Assembly: GCA_024695285.1 (NCBI GenBank)
Contig: JAILIM010000021.1
Coordinates: forward strand, 1-47,262
Length of the DNA stretch: 47,262 nucleotides
Direction: 5' to 3'
Origin: Bacteroidales bacterium
GTDB lineage: Bacteria; Bacteroidota; Bacteroidia; Bacteroidales; UBA932
In this document: positions 17,276 through 25,706 of the stretch, in pieces
How the letters are laid out: each line of letters opens with the position of its first letter
How positions within the stretch are numbered: position 1 is the first letter of the stretch
The notes under the pieces: generated by a model
What the model was told of the DNA's origin: nothing
Database searches by the model: none
Seen by the model: only the letters and a program-made list of their open reading frames with translations
Made by a program: the position numbers and the translations under genes

Positions 17276-17851
17276 ATGAAAGGGATCAATATATTTCTGG
17301 CCGACGGTTTCGAGGATGTCGAGGCCCTCGCGACCAACGACGTGCTCCGCAGGGGCGGACTCGACGTCAATATCATTTCCATCTATGACGAGACATCCGT
17401 GACCAGCTCCCACGGCATAAATGTCGAGGCTGAATACACCCTCGACGAAGCCGACCTCGAAGCGGCCCCGGACGGCCCCGGCGACATCATGATCTTTCCG
17501 GGCGGCATGCCGGGCACCCGCAACCTGGCCTCATGCGAGCCCCTTATGGAAGCCATGCGCCGGCACTACGCCTCCGGCGGCACCCTCGCCGCCATCTGCG
17601 CCGCTCCCGGCCTGGTGCTCAGCCAGCTCGACAGCATGAAGGGGATTGAATTCACCTGCTTCGACGGCTTCCAGGATGCCCCCGAAGCCAAGGGCGCGGT
17701 GTTCACCCCCAAGCCCGCCGTGCGCAGCGGGCGCATAATCACCGGCCGCAGTGCCGGGCATGCCGTCAGCTTCGGCCTGGAGATCCTCGGCCTGCTCCGC
17801 CCCGAAAAGGTGGAAGAGGTCAAAAAAGCCATGTATCTATGGACAGTATAA
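17276..17851 (+). CDS. DJ-1/PfpI family protein
   Basis: The 191-residue protein has the family layout: an early Glu in ADGFEDVEAL near residue 14 and a nucleophilic Cys in AAICAAPG near residue 106. It resembles YajL/ThiJ proteins, which have been linked to protection against electrophilic damage; the exact reaction is unsettled for the family. The gene overlaps the downstream S4-domain gene by 13 bp, implying translational coupling. The ATG at 17276 is preceded by TATATTG (17261-17267), a possible weak -7 box. Confidence 0.85.
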   Translation: MKGINIFLADGFEDVEALATNDVLRRGGLDVNIISIYDETSVTSSHGINVEAEYTLDEADLEAAPDGPGDIMIFPGGMPGTRNLASCEPLMEAMRRHYASGGTLAAICAAPGLVLSQLDSMKGIEFTCFDGFQDAPEAKGAVFTPKPAVRSGRIITGRSAGHAVSFGLEILGLLRPEKVEEVKKAMYLWTV

Positions 17852-18219
17852 GAATAGACAAGTATCTCTGGGCCATACGTGTCTACAAGACGCGCAGCGA
17901 GGCCACGGACGCCTGCGGAGGCAACAAGGTGCGCCTGGGAGGTGTGCCCGCCAAGCCCAGCAAGGCAGTCAAGATTGGTGACGTCATCGAGGTCCACAAA
18001 GGCCCTGCGGTGCTGACCTACAAGGTCCTGCAGCTTGCTGAAAACCGCATGGGAGCGCAGCTGGTGCCCGATTATGCTGAGGACCTGACTCCCGAATCCG
18101 AGCGGGCCAAGTTCCACGCCCCGAAGGAGACCATAGTGCTCAAGCGCGACAAAGGCTCCGGCCGTCCCACCAAAAAGGACCGCCGTGTACTGGATGCGTT
18201 GATGGATATGCTCGACTAG
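17839..18219 (+). CDS. hslR: S4-domain RNA-binding protein, Hsp15 (HslR) type
   Basis: The 126-residue protein begins with an S4 domain (residues 4-65, IRIDKYLWAIRVYKTRSEA) followed by a basic, charged tail. This matches Hsp15, which binds stalled 50S subunits carrying nascent chains after heat shock. It overlaps the upstream DJ-1/PfpI gene by 13 bp, so the two are probably cotranscribed. Its stop overlaps the stop region of the convergent permease gene by 4 bp. Confidence 0.88.
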   Translation: MDSIRIDKYLWAIRVYKTRSEATDACGGNKVRLGGVPAKPSKAVKIGDVIEVHKGPAVLTYKVLQLAENRMGAQLVPDYAEDLTPESERAKFHAPKETIVLKRDKGSGRPTKKDRRVLDALMDMLD

Positions 18220-19406
18220 CGCCTGCGCGCGGCGACGAGGGCCACTCCGAGGCCCGTCAGCGCCACTCCTGCGACCGTCAGGAGCACGTCTGTGAATTTG
18301 AGGAACACCGGATAGGCGGTCACGATGAAATTGCCCGGCATCTTCACGAAACCGAAGTGCTGCTGCAGCAGCGCCAGCGCTATTCCGGCAACCAAGCCAA
18401 TTGCGAGTCCGCAAAGCGAAATCAGCCACCCTTCCAGAACGAAGATACGCTTGACAAGCGCGTCGGTGGCGCCCATGGCGCGCAGCGTCTCGATATCGTC
18501 CTCCTTCTCGATGATCAGCATGGAGAGCGAACCGTAGATGTTGAGGGCTACTATGAGCACCACGAAAATCAGGATAAGGAACACGGCCGCCTTTTCATAC
18601 TTCATCATCTTGAACAGCGTGGGTTCCTGCTCGAAACGGTCCAGCAGCTCGCAGCGGGACTCATAGTCACGCTTGAAGCGCCTTATCGCCCGTGGGCTGT
18701 TGTCCTTAAGGTGGATTTCCACTCCGCTGACAATGTCTTCACTGCCAACGAGGGAGCGCATGATGTGCAGGGGCACTATCACCATTTCGGCATCCTTGTC
18801 GCTGCTGATTGTCAGGGTGCCGGAAGGGAACACCCTGGCGCTGCGGGCAGATGAGGTCGGGTCGCTGATGGATATTCCAGCCTCACGGTCAGGGTAGTAC
18901 AGAATCAACGGATCGGTGAAACGGGGATGCAGGCCAAGTTTGGCGGCCACGCCGGAGCCCACGGCGGCAAGGGGGAGGTCGCCCCTGTGCAGCTGGAACA
19001 CGCCTTCGCTGACGTGTTTGCCTATGTTGCTGACGGAGGCGAAATCGTCTTCTACGCCCTTGGCCTTCGCGATGCATTGCTCGCCGTCGTAGGTCAGGAA
19101 CACGTTGTCTTCGAGGGTGAACTGCACGCCCGTGACCCTTGGGTCGGCGCAAAGGTCGTCAATCAGGGAGGAATCAGGGATGAACTTGGCCACTCCTCCC
19201 GGACCAGTCATAAGCAGGTCGGGGGAGATGTCGCCGAGATTCTTGCGGATAATGTCGTCGAAGCCGTTATAGACGCTGAGGATCAGCACAAGGGCTGCGG
19301 TGCCTATGGCCATCCCGATGGCACTGATCGCGGAAATCACGTTGATGACGTTGTGGGATTTCCGGGCGAACAGGTACCGGCGCGCTATGAACAGCGGAAA
19401 ATTCAT
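18216..19406 (-). CDS. LolC/LolE-type FtsX-family ABC transporter permease
   Basis: The 396-residue protein has one transmembrane helix near the N-terminus (about residues 20-45, following IARRYLFARKSHN), a large periplasmic domain and three C-terminal helices, the MacB/FtsX permease layout. The N-terminal sequence and the EKEDDIETLRAMGA segment match lipoprotein-releasing LolC/LolE proteins, which extract lipoproteins from the inner membrane. No ATPase (LolD) gene is adjacent. The ATG overlaps the rbfA stop by 4 bp (ATGA), so it is in a tyrS-rbfA-permease operon. Confidence 0.85.
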   Translation of the reverse strand: MNFPLFIARRYLFARKSHNVINVISAISAIGMAIGTAALVLILSVYNGFDDIIRKNLGDISPDLLMTGPGGVAKFIPDSSLIDDLCADPRVTGVQFTLEDNVFLTYDGEQCIAKAKGVEDDFASVSNIGKHVSEGVFQLHRGDLPLAAVGSGVAAKLGLHPRFTDPLILYYPDREAGISISDPTSSARSARVFPSGTLTISSDKDAEMVIVPLHIMRSLVGSEDIVSGVEIHLKDNSPRAIRRFKRDYESRCELLDRFEQEPTLFKMMKYEKAAVFLILIFVVLIVALNIYGSLSMLIIEKEDDIETLRAMGATDALVKRIFVLEGWLISLCGLAIGLVAGIALALLQQHFGFVKMPGNFIVTAYPVFLKFTDVLLTVAGVALTGLGVALVAARRR

Positions 19407-19753
19407 TTGCGGAGGAGCTCGTCGATGTGTTCGGCGTAGTCCAGGGAAGTGTCAAGATGGAAGTCGATCTCTGGTACTATTCTGAGCTGGGAGGCAACCT
19501 GGCGGCCGAGTTCGCCGCGCAGGGCCTTTTTGTTCTCCTCGAGTATCTGCATCACGGATGCCTGTTTGTCGGAGGGGAAAATGCTCACGAAGACCTTCGC
19601 TATGCTCAGGTCGGGGCTGATGCGCACTTCGCTGACGGTGACCATTGCACCACCGAAGACGGCCATTCCCTTGCTGCGTATTATTTCGGCAAGGTCGCGC
19701 TGTATTTCCCGCGCCACTTTCAGCTGGCGGGTGCCTGCAGGTTTGTTATCCAT
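19403..19753 (-). CDS. rbfA: 30S ribosome-binding factor RbfA
   Basis: The 116-residue product has the usual size and a KH-like fold sequence. Marks are [17 protein letters not shown] at the N-terminus, [18 protein letters not shown] in the middle and [21 protein letters not shown] near the end. It assists 16S rRNA 5'-end maturation and 30S assembly, especially in the cold. It overlaps tyrS upstream by 8 bp and the permease downstream by 4 bp. Confidence 0.93.
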   Translation of the reverse strand: MDNKPAGTRQLKVAREIQRDLAEIIRSKGMAVFGGAMVTVSEVRISPDLSIAKVFVSIFPSDKQASVMQILEENKKALRGELGRQVASQLRIVPEIDFHLDTSLDYAEHIDELLRK

Positions 19754-21038
19754 TGATCTTGATGATGTAGTAGTCCTTCTTGCCCTTCTGGGCGAGTATG
19801 TATTTGCCGTCGATGATGTCGGCTTCGGTCAGGGAGCCGCCGAAATCGGTGAACTTTTCCTTGTTGATGCTGAATCCGTTGCCCTGGATCATCTTGCGGG
19901 CTTCGCCCTTGGACGGGAATATGGAAGTCTCGACGGCGAGGGCTTCAAGGATGCCTACCGGCAGCTTCGAACGGTCCATTTCAAACGTGGGAACTCCGTC
20001 GAACACGTCAAGGAATGTCTTCTCGTCGAGTTTGCGGAGGTCGTCGGATGTGGCTTTGCCGAAGAGTATCTGGGAGGCGCGCACAGCGTTGTCGTATTCG
20101 GCCTGGCCGTGGACCATGACGGTCACCTCGCGGGCGAGGAGCTGCTGGAGGGAACGGTGCTCTGGGGCTGCCCTGTGCTCTTCTATGGCCGCTTCGATGG
20201 TCTCGCGGTCGAGCAGGGTGAATATCTTGATGTAGCGCTCGGCGTCGCTGTCGCTGACGTTGAGCCAGAACTGGTAGAACTGGTAGGGGCTTGTGCGGGC
20301 AGGGTCGAGCCAGATGTTGCCCTTTTCGGTCTTGCCGAACTTGCCGCCGTCGGCTTTGGTGATGAGGGGGCAGGTAAGGCCGAATGCCTCGCCGGCGCCG
20401 GTGCGGCGGATGAGTTCCGTGCCGGTGGTGATGTTGCCCCACTGGTCTGCACCGCCAAGCTGCAGGCGTACGTTGTGGTTCCTGAAGAGGTACAGGAAAT
20501 CGTAGCCCTGGAGGAGCTGGTAGGTGAATTCGGTGAAGGACATGCCCTCGGAGGAGTCGCGGCTCAGGCGCTTCTTCACGGAGTCCTTGCTCATCATGTA
20601 GTTGACGGTGATGAGCTTGCCGATGTCGCGGGTGAAGTTGATGAAGGTGTAGTCCTTCATCCAGTCATAGTTGTTGACGAGCTCAGCCTTGTTGGGAGCG
20701 TCGGACTCGAAGTCGAGGAATTTGCCGAGCTGGGCCTTGATGCAGGCCACGTTGTGGGCGAGGGTAGCTTCGTCGAGGAGATTGCGCTCCTGGCTCTTCA
20801 TCGAGGGGTCGCCGATCATGCCGGTCGCGCCTCCCACGAGGGCGTATGGTTTGTTTCCGCAAGCCTGGAAGTGCTTGAGTATCATTATGCTGACGAGGTG
20901 CCCGATATGGAGGGAGTCTCCGGTAGGATCGATTCCGACATATGCGGACATAGGTCCTTTCTTCATCTCTTCCTCGGTGCCCGGCATGATGTCGTGGATC
21001 ATTCCTCTCCACTTAAGCTCTTGTACAAAATTTTTCAT
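19746..21038 (-). CDS. tyrS: tyrosyl-tRNA synthetase
   Basis: The 430-residue protein is a class I aminoacyl-tRNA synthetase of the TyrS type. It has [17 protein letters not shown] near residue 33 (HIGH motif), GGADQWGN near 190, the KFGKTEKGN (KMSKS-equivalent) loop near 230, and a C-terminal S4-like domain (about residues 360-430). It charges tRNA-Tyr with tyrosine. It is the first gene of the tyrS-rbfA-permease operon and is divergent from tpiA with an 87 bp gap. Confidence 0.96.
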   Translation of the reverse strand: MKNFVQELKWRGMIHDIMPGTEEEMKKGPMSAYVGIDPTGDSLHIGHLVSIMILKHFQACGNKPYALVGGATGMIGDPSMKSQERNLLDEATLAHNVACIKAQLGKFLDFESDAPNKAELVNNYDWMKDYTFINFTRDIGKLITVNYMMSKDSVKKRLSRDSSEGMSFTEFTYQLLQGYDFLYLFRNHNVRLQLGGADQWGNITTGTELIRRTGAGEAFGLTCPLITKADGGKFGKTEKGNIWLDPARTSPYQFYQFWLNVSDSDAERYIKIFTLLDRETIEAAIEEHRAAPEHRSLQQLLAREVTVMVHGQAEYDNAVRASQILFGKATSDDLRKLDEKTFLDVFDGVPTFEMDRSKLPVGILEALAVETSIFPSKGEARKMIQGNGFSINKEKFTDFGGSLTEADIIDGKYILAQKGKKDYYIIKING

Positions 21039-21125
21039 ATCACATTTTTATAATTAGTCTGCAAATTTGGGCAATTATTAGTAAATTTGCAATCCGAAAT
21101 GCAATTTAATATTTATAAATAAAGT

Positions 21126-21881
21126 ATGAGAAAGAAAATTGTTGCGGGAAACTGGAAAATGAACACCACCGTTCCCGAGGGCGTTGAGCTCGCCAAGGCT
21201 GTCGTCGCCGCTTCCGGCGAAGTCCCTGCAGATGTCAAACTGATCATTGCTACCCCTTTCACCCACCTCTATCCCATCGCCGAGGTCGTCAAGGGGACCC
21301 GCGTGGCTCTTTCCGCAGAGAACTGCGCCGACAAGGAGAAAGGCGCCTACACCGGTGAGGTTTCCGCCGCGATGCTTGCATCAGTCGGCTGCCAGTACAC
21401 GATTCTCGGCCACTCCGAGCGCCGTCAGTACTATGGCGAGACCGATGAGAAGCTCATCGAGAAGACCCGCCTGGCCCTTGCAAACGGCCTTGACGTGATC
21501 CTTTGCGTCGGCGAGAATCTCGAGGAACGCGAAGCCGGCCGTCATTTCGACGTCTGCGAGACCCAGATCAAGAATGTCCTCTACAACTTCACCGAAGAGG
21601 ATATGAAGCACATCGTCGTGGCCTACGAGCCAGTCTGGGCAATCGGCACCGGCAAGACCGCGACCGCTGAGCAGGCCGAGGAAATCCACGCCTTCATCCG
21701 CAAGACCATCGCAGCTAAGTTCGGTGCAGCTGTCGCTGAAGACACGACCATCCTCTATGGCGGCTCATGCAAGCCTTCCAATGCTCAGGAACTCTTTGCA
21801 CAGAAAGATATTGACGGTGGATTGATCGGAGGCGCAGCCCTCAAGGCAGCCGACTTCATCGGCATCGCAGTGTCATTCTAA
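21126..21881 (+). CDS. tpiA: triosephosphate isomerase
   Basis: The 251-residue protein is full length. Substrate and catalytic motifs are visible: NWKMN at residues 10-14 (Lys), ILGHSERR near residue 95 (His) and [12 protein letters not shown] near residue 165 (Glu), plus the phosphate-binding YGGS. It interconverts dihydroxyacetone phosphate and glyceraldehyde-3-phosphate. A TAAATTTG box at 21082-21089 could be the -7 element, giving a leader of about 30 nt, but no -33 TTG is at the usual distance. Its end overlaps the convergent lipoprotein gene by 9 bp. Confidence 0.96.
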   Translation: MRKKIVAGNWKMNTTVPEGVELAKAVVAASGEVPADVKLIIATPFTHLYPIAEVVKGTRVALSAENCADKEKGAYTGEVSAAMLASVGCQYTILGHSERRQYYGETDEKLIEKTRLALANGLDVILCVGENLEEREAGRHFDVCETQIKNVLYNFTEEDMKHIVVAYEPVWAIGTGKTATAEQAEEIHAFIRKTIAAKFGAAVAEDTTILYGGSCKPSNAQELFAQKDIDGGLIGGAALKAADFIGIAVSF

Positions 21882-22283
21882 AACGCGTACGACCGCGGCG
21901 GCCCTCCTGTCCGCGCCGCACAGCCAGATAAGGTCACCCTTGATGCGTTTCGCTTCGAGGGTGATATTTTTTCTGCTCCTCTCGCCGTCCGTGCTGCTCC
22001 AATAGATGTCTGCAACCGCAGTGGCGCCCTCCGATTCGGGGATGGCGTCCAGTTCGACCACGAAGTAGTCGAGCATGGTGTCGGTGTGGGAGCGGAAACT
22101 GCCGCGCTGCCGGTTGAAAGACAGCTGGCAGGTAGCGTCGTCGTGGACGAAAACCTTAACGCCGTCCAGCTCCAGACGCACATTCTCGTCCTTGACAAAG
22201 GTGTCAAGGGACGTTGTGTTGGGATTGCATGCGCAGAACAGAGTCAGCGCCGCGAGGACCGTATGCAGGATTCTTCCTTTCAT
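21873..22283 (-). CDS. small predicted lipoprotein of unknown function
   Basis: The 136-residue protein has a signal peptide ending in LTLFCAC, a plausible lipobox with the lipidated Cys at about residue 18. The mature part looks beta-rich, and I recognise no family. The ATG overlaps the stop of the M6 metalloprotease by 4 bp (ATGA), so the two are translationally coupled and may act together at the cell envelope. Its 3' end overlaps the convergent tpiA gene by 9 bp. Confidence 0.7.
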   Translation of the reverse strand: MKGRILHTVLAALTLFCACNPNTTSLDTFVKDENVRLELDGVKVFVHDDATCQLSFNRQRGSFRSHTDTMLDYFVVELDAIPESEGATAVADIYWSSTDGERSRKNITLEAKRIKGDLIWLCGADRRAAAVVRVLE

Positions 22284-24004
22284 CGCACGTCGATTTTCTT
22301 TGTGATTATTTCCACCGAGCCGTCCCTATAGCGGATGTCAGCCCTGATCGTGCCGCTGGATTCGAGATGCCAGTAGCCGTCAGGGCCGGGTTTTATCGGC
22401 TCTCCGTTGAAATACCAGTCCACCGATACGGCGTCTTCAGCGTTGTAGATACGCATCGGGAGCAGGCCGCCCGCTACGAAACTGCCGTCAGACCTGCGGT
22501 CGAGCTGGTTAAGATAGATGAACGGACGCAGGCCGCTCTTGAAGCTCTTGGTGGTGAAGTGCCTGCTAATGGAATACATCTTGCCGTCCTCACAGTAGGC
22601 CTTGATCTGAAGCTCATAGGCTGTGGAAGGCTGCAGATTCTCAAGAATCACACCGAACACGCCTTCTTCATTTATTGAGGAAACAGAGTTTTTCAGGGCG
22701 GAAGGGCGTTTGTCTGACTCTGGGTGCCAGGTGGCTTCCAGGCTTGTAATCTTGAGGGCGCTGTCGGTGATACCGCTGAATATGGCTGCATCCTGGAATA
22801 TCTGGCTGGAAAAGATGACGATGGGGGAAATCAGGCGGAATTCCATGTATCCGTATTCCGTGATTCTTATATCGTCTATTGCCTGACCGGAGAATTCTCC
22901 ATTCCAGTAGTGGAAGGACGGGTCCGTTTCGGAACTGAAGGAGTCGTGTCCGGGCTGGGGAAAGAATATCTTGCTGACGTCACTGGTGCCTGGGACTGCT
23001 TCAATGACTCGGGCGCACAGGTGCTCGGGCCTGCAGTTGACCTGGTTGTGTGCCCAACGCTCGCGGGCCGTCAGGTTGCGCATGAAGTAGTCGGAATACC
23101 AGGAATTGTTGGAGGACTTGTCAATATGGTAGATGACGAGACCTTCACCGCCTATCCCGGCATCCCATCCTTCTGGTTTACGGTATTCCAGCAGGAAGTA
23201 TTCATCTTCGTTGTCGCTGTCGATGCGAAGGTATTCCTTGCTGCTTCCGACCGGGTGGAGGGTCAGGTAGCCCTGGCCTATCCTGACTGGATTGCCTATG
23301 CCGAGAATTTCCAGCTCGATGGCGCTGAAATTCGGGGGAGTCGGGCGGTCTTTGGACATTACTCCGTCATCCATGGGGGAGAGGACGCTCCAGAGGCCTT
23401 TGGTTTTGCCTCCGCTGCCTGCACCGTCGGTGTCGTACAGGTCGGGAAGGCCGAAACTGTGGGCGAATTCGTGGCAGAACACGGCCACGGATGAAGATTC
23501 CGTGCACACGGTGAAGCAGTCCACGGTCTTTCCATCGGCCTGGACCGTCCCGCCCCTGTCCGACAGGAAACCCTGCTGGGGCCACAGTCGGTCCGCCCCG
23601 GCACCGTCGGCCTCCGAACCTCCGGCCGCGATGATGCAGACATTGTCGATGATTCCGTCGCCGTCGTTGTCGTAGGTGCTCCAGTTGACCTGAAGGGCGG
23701 AACATACTTCGCGAACGAGGTCACCTATCTTTTCGTCCCTGCGCGCAGATGAATTTGCGCCATACCAGGAATAGCTCCGGGGCAGGCGCACGGTGGGGGA
23801 AATGTCGAAATTTATGGTCGGACCGTAGGTGAACTGGTCATTGAGATAGTCGCGGGACGTCTCGATTTTTTTTACTACTCCGGTATACCGGTCCGAAAAG
23901 GAACAGTCGCTGAATTCCACCGGAACCACAATACCACGATACCCCACTGCGCCGGAGGCCAGGGGCAGGATTAGGGCTAACACGGTGAAAATCAAGCGTT
24001 TCAT
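22280..24004 (-). CDS. secreted M6-family (immune inhibitor A-like) zinc metalloprotease
   Basis: From the ATG at 24004 the product is 574 residues with a signal peptide (residues 1-19). The zinc site HEFAHSFGLPDLYD (HExxHxxGxxD) lies near residue 200, as in M6 peptidases; an acidic loop YDNDGDGIID may bind calcium. A C-terminal part from about residue 410 looks like a fibronectin-III-type domain (LQPSTAYELQIKAYCEDG), and the extreme C-terminus may be an Ig-like fold. M6 enzymes degrade host or environmental proteins outside the cell; the target here is unknown. It is coupled to the downstream lipoprotein. Confidence 0.85.
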   Translation of the reverse strand: MKRLIFTVLALILPLASGAVGYRGIVVPVEFSDCSFSDRYTGVVKKIETSRDYLNDQFTYGPTINFDISPTVRLPRSYSWYGANSSARRDEKIGDLVREVCSALQVNWSTYDNDGDGIIDNVCIIAAGGSEADGAGADRLWPQQGFLSDRGGTVQADGKTVDCFTVCTESSSVAVFCHEFAHSFGLPDLYDTDGAGSGGKTKGLWSVLSPMDDGVMSKDRPTPPNFSAIELEILGIGNPVRIGQGYLTLHPVGSSKEYLRIDSDNEDEYFLLEYRKPEGWDAGIGGEGLVIYHIDKSSNNSWYSDYFMRNLTARERWAHNQVNCRPEHLCARVIEAVPGTSDVSKIFFPQPGHDSFSSETDPSFHYWNGEFSGQAIDDIRITEYGYMEFRLISPIVIFSSQIFQDAAIFSGITDSALKITSLEATWHPESDKRPSALKNSVSSINEEGVFGVILENLQPSTAYELQIKAYCEDGKMYSISRHFTTKSFKSGLRPFIYLNQLDRRSDGSFVAGGLLPMRIYNAEDAVSVDWYFNGEPIKPGPDGYWHLESSGTIRADIRYRDGSVEIITKKIDVR

Positions 24005-24026
24005 AGCAGGAAACAGGTGGAGATGC

Positions 24027-24059
24027 AAAAGGCCGGTAACCTCGCGGCTCCCGACCTTT
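24027..24059 (-). terminator. terminator-like hairpin between the H1-like gene and the M6 protease gene
   Basis: On the minus strand AAAGGTCGG pairs with CCGGCCTTTT (one G-U pair), giving a stem followed by four T. The tail continues as TTTTGCATCT, a sequence repeated after the hairpin at 24069-24108. Confidence 0.55.
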
Positions 24060-24068
24060 AAACGTGTA

Positions 24069-24108
24069 CTAAAACCTAAACCTGCATTATAGATGCAAAA
24101 GGTTTTAG
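24069..24108 (-). repeat. nested inverted repeat downstream of the H1-like gene
   Basis: CTAAAACC (24069-24076) pairs with GGTTTTAG (24101-24108), and inside it TGCAT (24083-24087) pairs with ATGCA (24093-24097). The 12-mer AGATGCAAAAGG occurs here at 24091 and again at 24021, within the neighbouring hairpin. Confidence 0.6.
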
Positions 24109-24135
24109 AAACGTTGCATCAAAATGCAAAAAAAA

Positions 24136-24312
24136 TTATTTTTTTGCGTCAGCAACGGAAACCTTGCGGAATTCCTTGAGATCCTTCATAAGCTCGAGAG
24201 CGGCTTTGCGAGCGCGAGAGCCAGCTGCTTTGTTACCTTTGACAACCTGAGCCTCAGCATTGACCTTGAATGCCTCAATGTTGGCGTTGATTTTTTCAAC
24301 AAGTGCTTTCAT
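24136..24312 (-). CDS. histone H1-like (Hc1-type) small basic protein
   Basis: The 58-residue product begins MKALVEKINANIEAF and continues with a Lys/Ala/Arg-rich stretch (KGNKAAGSRARKAALELMKDLKE is split here by its features: basic, helical, Ala-rich). It ends with VSVADAKK. This pattern fits the small histone-H1-like proteins of Bacteroidota, related to the chlamydial Hc1 group, that bind DNA. It stands alone between pth and the M6 protease, with a good promoter at 24360-24389 and two hairpins downstream. Confidence 0.8.
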   Translation of the reverse strand: MKALVEKINANIEAFKVNAEAQVVKGNKAAGSRARKAALELMKDLKEFRKVSVADAKK

Positions 24313-24359
24313 AAATTAAACGTATTAAAATGTATTGGTGTTAAAGTCTAAAACTTGCG

Positions 24360-24389
24360 CAAGATATAAAACTTTTTTTGAAATAACAA
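24360..24389 (-). promoter_or_regulatory. promoter for the histone H1-like gene
   Basis: On the minus strand TTG (24389-24387) is followed after 20 nt by TATCTTG (24366-24360), one base short of TAnnTTTG. The predicted leader is about 40 nt. Confidence 0.5.
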
Positions 24390-24407
24390 TTTTTTTCAAA
24401 AAATAAC

Positions 24408-25010
24408 TTATTGACTTGGCGCGTTTTCCGTAGTTTGGGCTTTGGTGTTGAGTTCCGTCATGGCTTTTTGCCCTCCGACGAAGGCCCAGGTCTTGATTCC
24501 GGCAACCACTTTGTCGGCAATCTTCGGCAGTTCAGGCAGTTGCAGGAGGGTGAAAGGGCTGAGCACGAAATCGATCTGGCTGCCCTCCCCAAATTCATGT
24601 CCAATGCCTACGCGGACGCGCGCATATTCTCTTGTTTCAAGCAGTTCTTCGATGCTTTCAAGCCCGTTGTGGCCGCCTGTGCTGCCGTTCATCCTCATCC
24701 TGGTGGTTCCGAACGGGAGATTCAGGTCGTCGCAGACCACCATTAGGTTCTCAAGCGGGATTTCCAGCTCCCGGAGCCAGTAGCGCACGGCGTTGCCGCT
24801 GAGATTCATGTAGGTCGACGGCTTGAGAAGGTAGAACTTGCGGCCTTTTATTGTGTCGACGGCAATGTCGCCGTAGCGTTTGGTTTCAAACGAAATATTG
24901 GACGCCTGGGCCCAGGCGTCCAATACTATGAATCCGATGTTGTGTCTGGTGCCTGCGTATTCGGCGCCAATGTTGCCTAAACCGGCTACCAGATAACTCT
25001 TTTCGGCCAC
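24408..25010 (-). CDS. pth: peptidyl-tRNA hydrolase
   Basis: The 200-residue protein has the Pth signatures: VAGLGNIGAEYAGTRHNIGF at the N-terminus with the catalytic His, LLKPSTYMNLSG near residue 60, DDLNLPFG near 93 and GGHNGL near 110. It releases peptides from peptidyl-tRNA that has dropped off ribosomes. It is 2 bp downstream of the L25/Ctc gene, a pairing common in bacteria. Confidence 0.95.
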   Translation of the reverse strand: MAEKSYLVAGLGNIGAEYAGTRHNIGFIVLDAWAQASNISFETKRYGDIAVDTIKGRKFYLLKPSTYMNLSGNAVRYWLRELEIPLENLMVVCDDLNLPFGTTRMRMNGSTGGHNGLESIEELLETREYARVRVGIGHEFGEGSQIDFVLSPFTLLQLPELPKIADKVVAGIKTWAFVGGQKAMTELNTKAQTTENAPSQ

Positions 25011-25012
25011 AA

Positions 25013-25588
25013 TTAAGCCTCCTCGGTGGTGACCACGGTGTTACGGGTGGTCTTGACACCGCAGATGATGGCGTCCTTGTCGGTGGTAACGGTGATGTTC
25101 TCGAGCTTCACGTCACCGGCCTTGATGCGCTTGTCCAGGCCGAGCTTGGTGATGTCCACGGTCACGTCGTCAGGAAGGTTTGCCATAGTGGCGCAGATGC
25201 GGATCTTACGGGCGTTCTGATAGAACTTACCACCCTGCTGCACACCGATAGCGTGTCCGGTGATGACGATGGGAACTTCGATGTTGATGGGCTTCTTCTC
25301 GTCAACTGCGAGGAAATCCACGTGCAGGCAAGCGTCGGTGACGGGGTGCCACTGGAGCTCATGGAGCACTGCGGTGTATTTCTTGGTGTCGTCGAGGACA
25401 AGGTCGATGATGTAGGCCTTAGGGGTCTCGGTGACGGCCTTAAGAGCCTTGGCATCGATGGTGAAAAGAACGTTCTCTACGCCGCTGCCATAGAGGTTGC
25501 AAGGGACGAGTCCCTGTGCGCGGAAGGCCTTGAGGGCCGCTTTGCCGGCCGCCTTGCGGGTCTGGCCTTTCAGTTCAAAATGCTGCAT
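25013..25588 (-). CDS. rplY: 50S ribosomal protein L25, general stress protein Ctc type
   Basis: The 191-residue protein has the long (Ctc/TL5) form: an N-terminal 5S rRNA-binding L25 domain (about residues 3-90, LKGQTRKAAGKAALKAFRAQG) and a C-terminal beta domain (about residues 95-185). It is part of the 50S central protuberance. It forms an operon with pth. A good promoter lies at 25674-25703 and the leader of about 80 nt can form alternative hairpins, which may bear on its control. Confidence 0.93.
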   Translation of the reverse strand: MQHFELKGQTRKAAGKAALKAFRAQGLVPCNLYGSGVENVLFTIDAKALKAVTETPKAYIIDLVLDDTKKYTAVLHELQWHPVTDACLHVDFLAVDEKKPINIEVPIVITGHAIGVQQGGKFYQNARKIRICATMANLPDDVTVDITKLGLDKRIKAGDVKLENITVTTDKDAIICGVKTTRNTVVTTEEA

Positions 25589-25620
25589 TGTTTAAATAGT
25601 TAAAATGTGTTACTCATCCC

Positions 25621-25665
25621 GGAACGGGTCCGGGACCCATTGCACCAAAACCAGATGGTTTTCTT
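25621..25665 (-). promoter_or_regulatory. structured 5' leader of the rplY-pth operon
   Basis: On the minus strand AAAACC-ATCT-GGTTTT forms a 6-bp hairpin. It is followed by two competing hairpins in the segment around 25621-25640: GGGTC-CCG-GACCC, or CCCGGA-CCCGT-TCCGGG. No known ribosomal-protein leader was recognised. Confidence 0.4.
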
Positions 25666-25673
25666 AGCGGGCG

Positions 25674-25703
25674 CAAAGATAGCCACATTTTTTGATTTTC
25701 AAA
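25674..25703 (-). promoter_or_regulatory. promoter for rplY-pth
   Basis: On the minus strand TTTG (25703-25700) is followed after 18 nt by TATCTTTG (25681-25674), a full match to the -7 consensus. Confidence 0.65.
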
Positions 25704-25706
25704 CCA

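Noticed and set aside
19449..21053. Plus-strand open frame of 534 codons opposite rbfA and tyrS
   Set aside because: Both genes on the minus strand carry diagnostic motifs; this frame has none.
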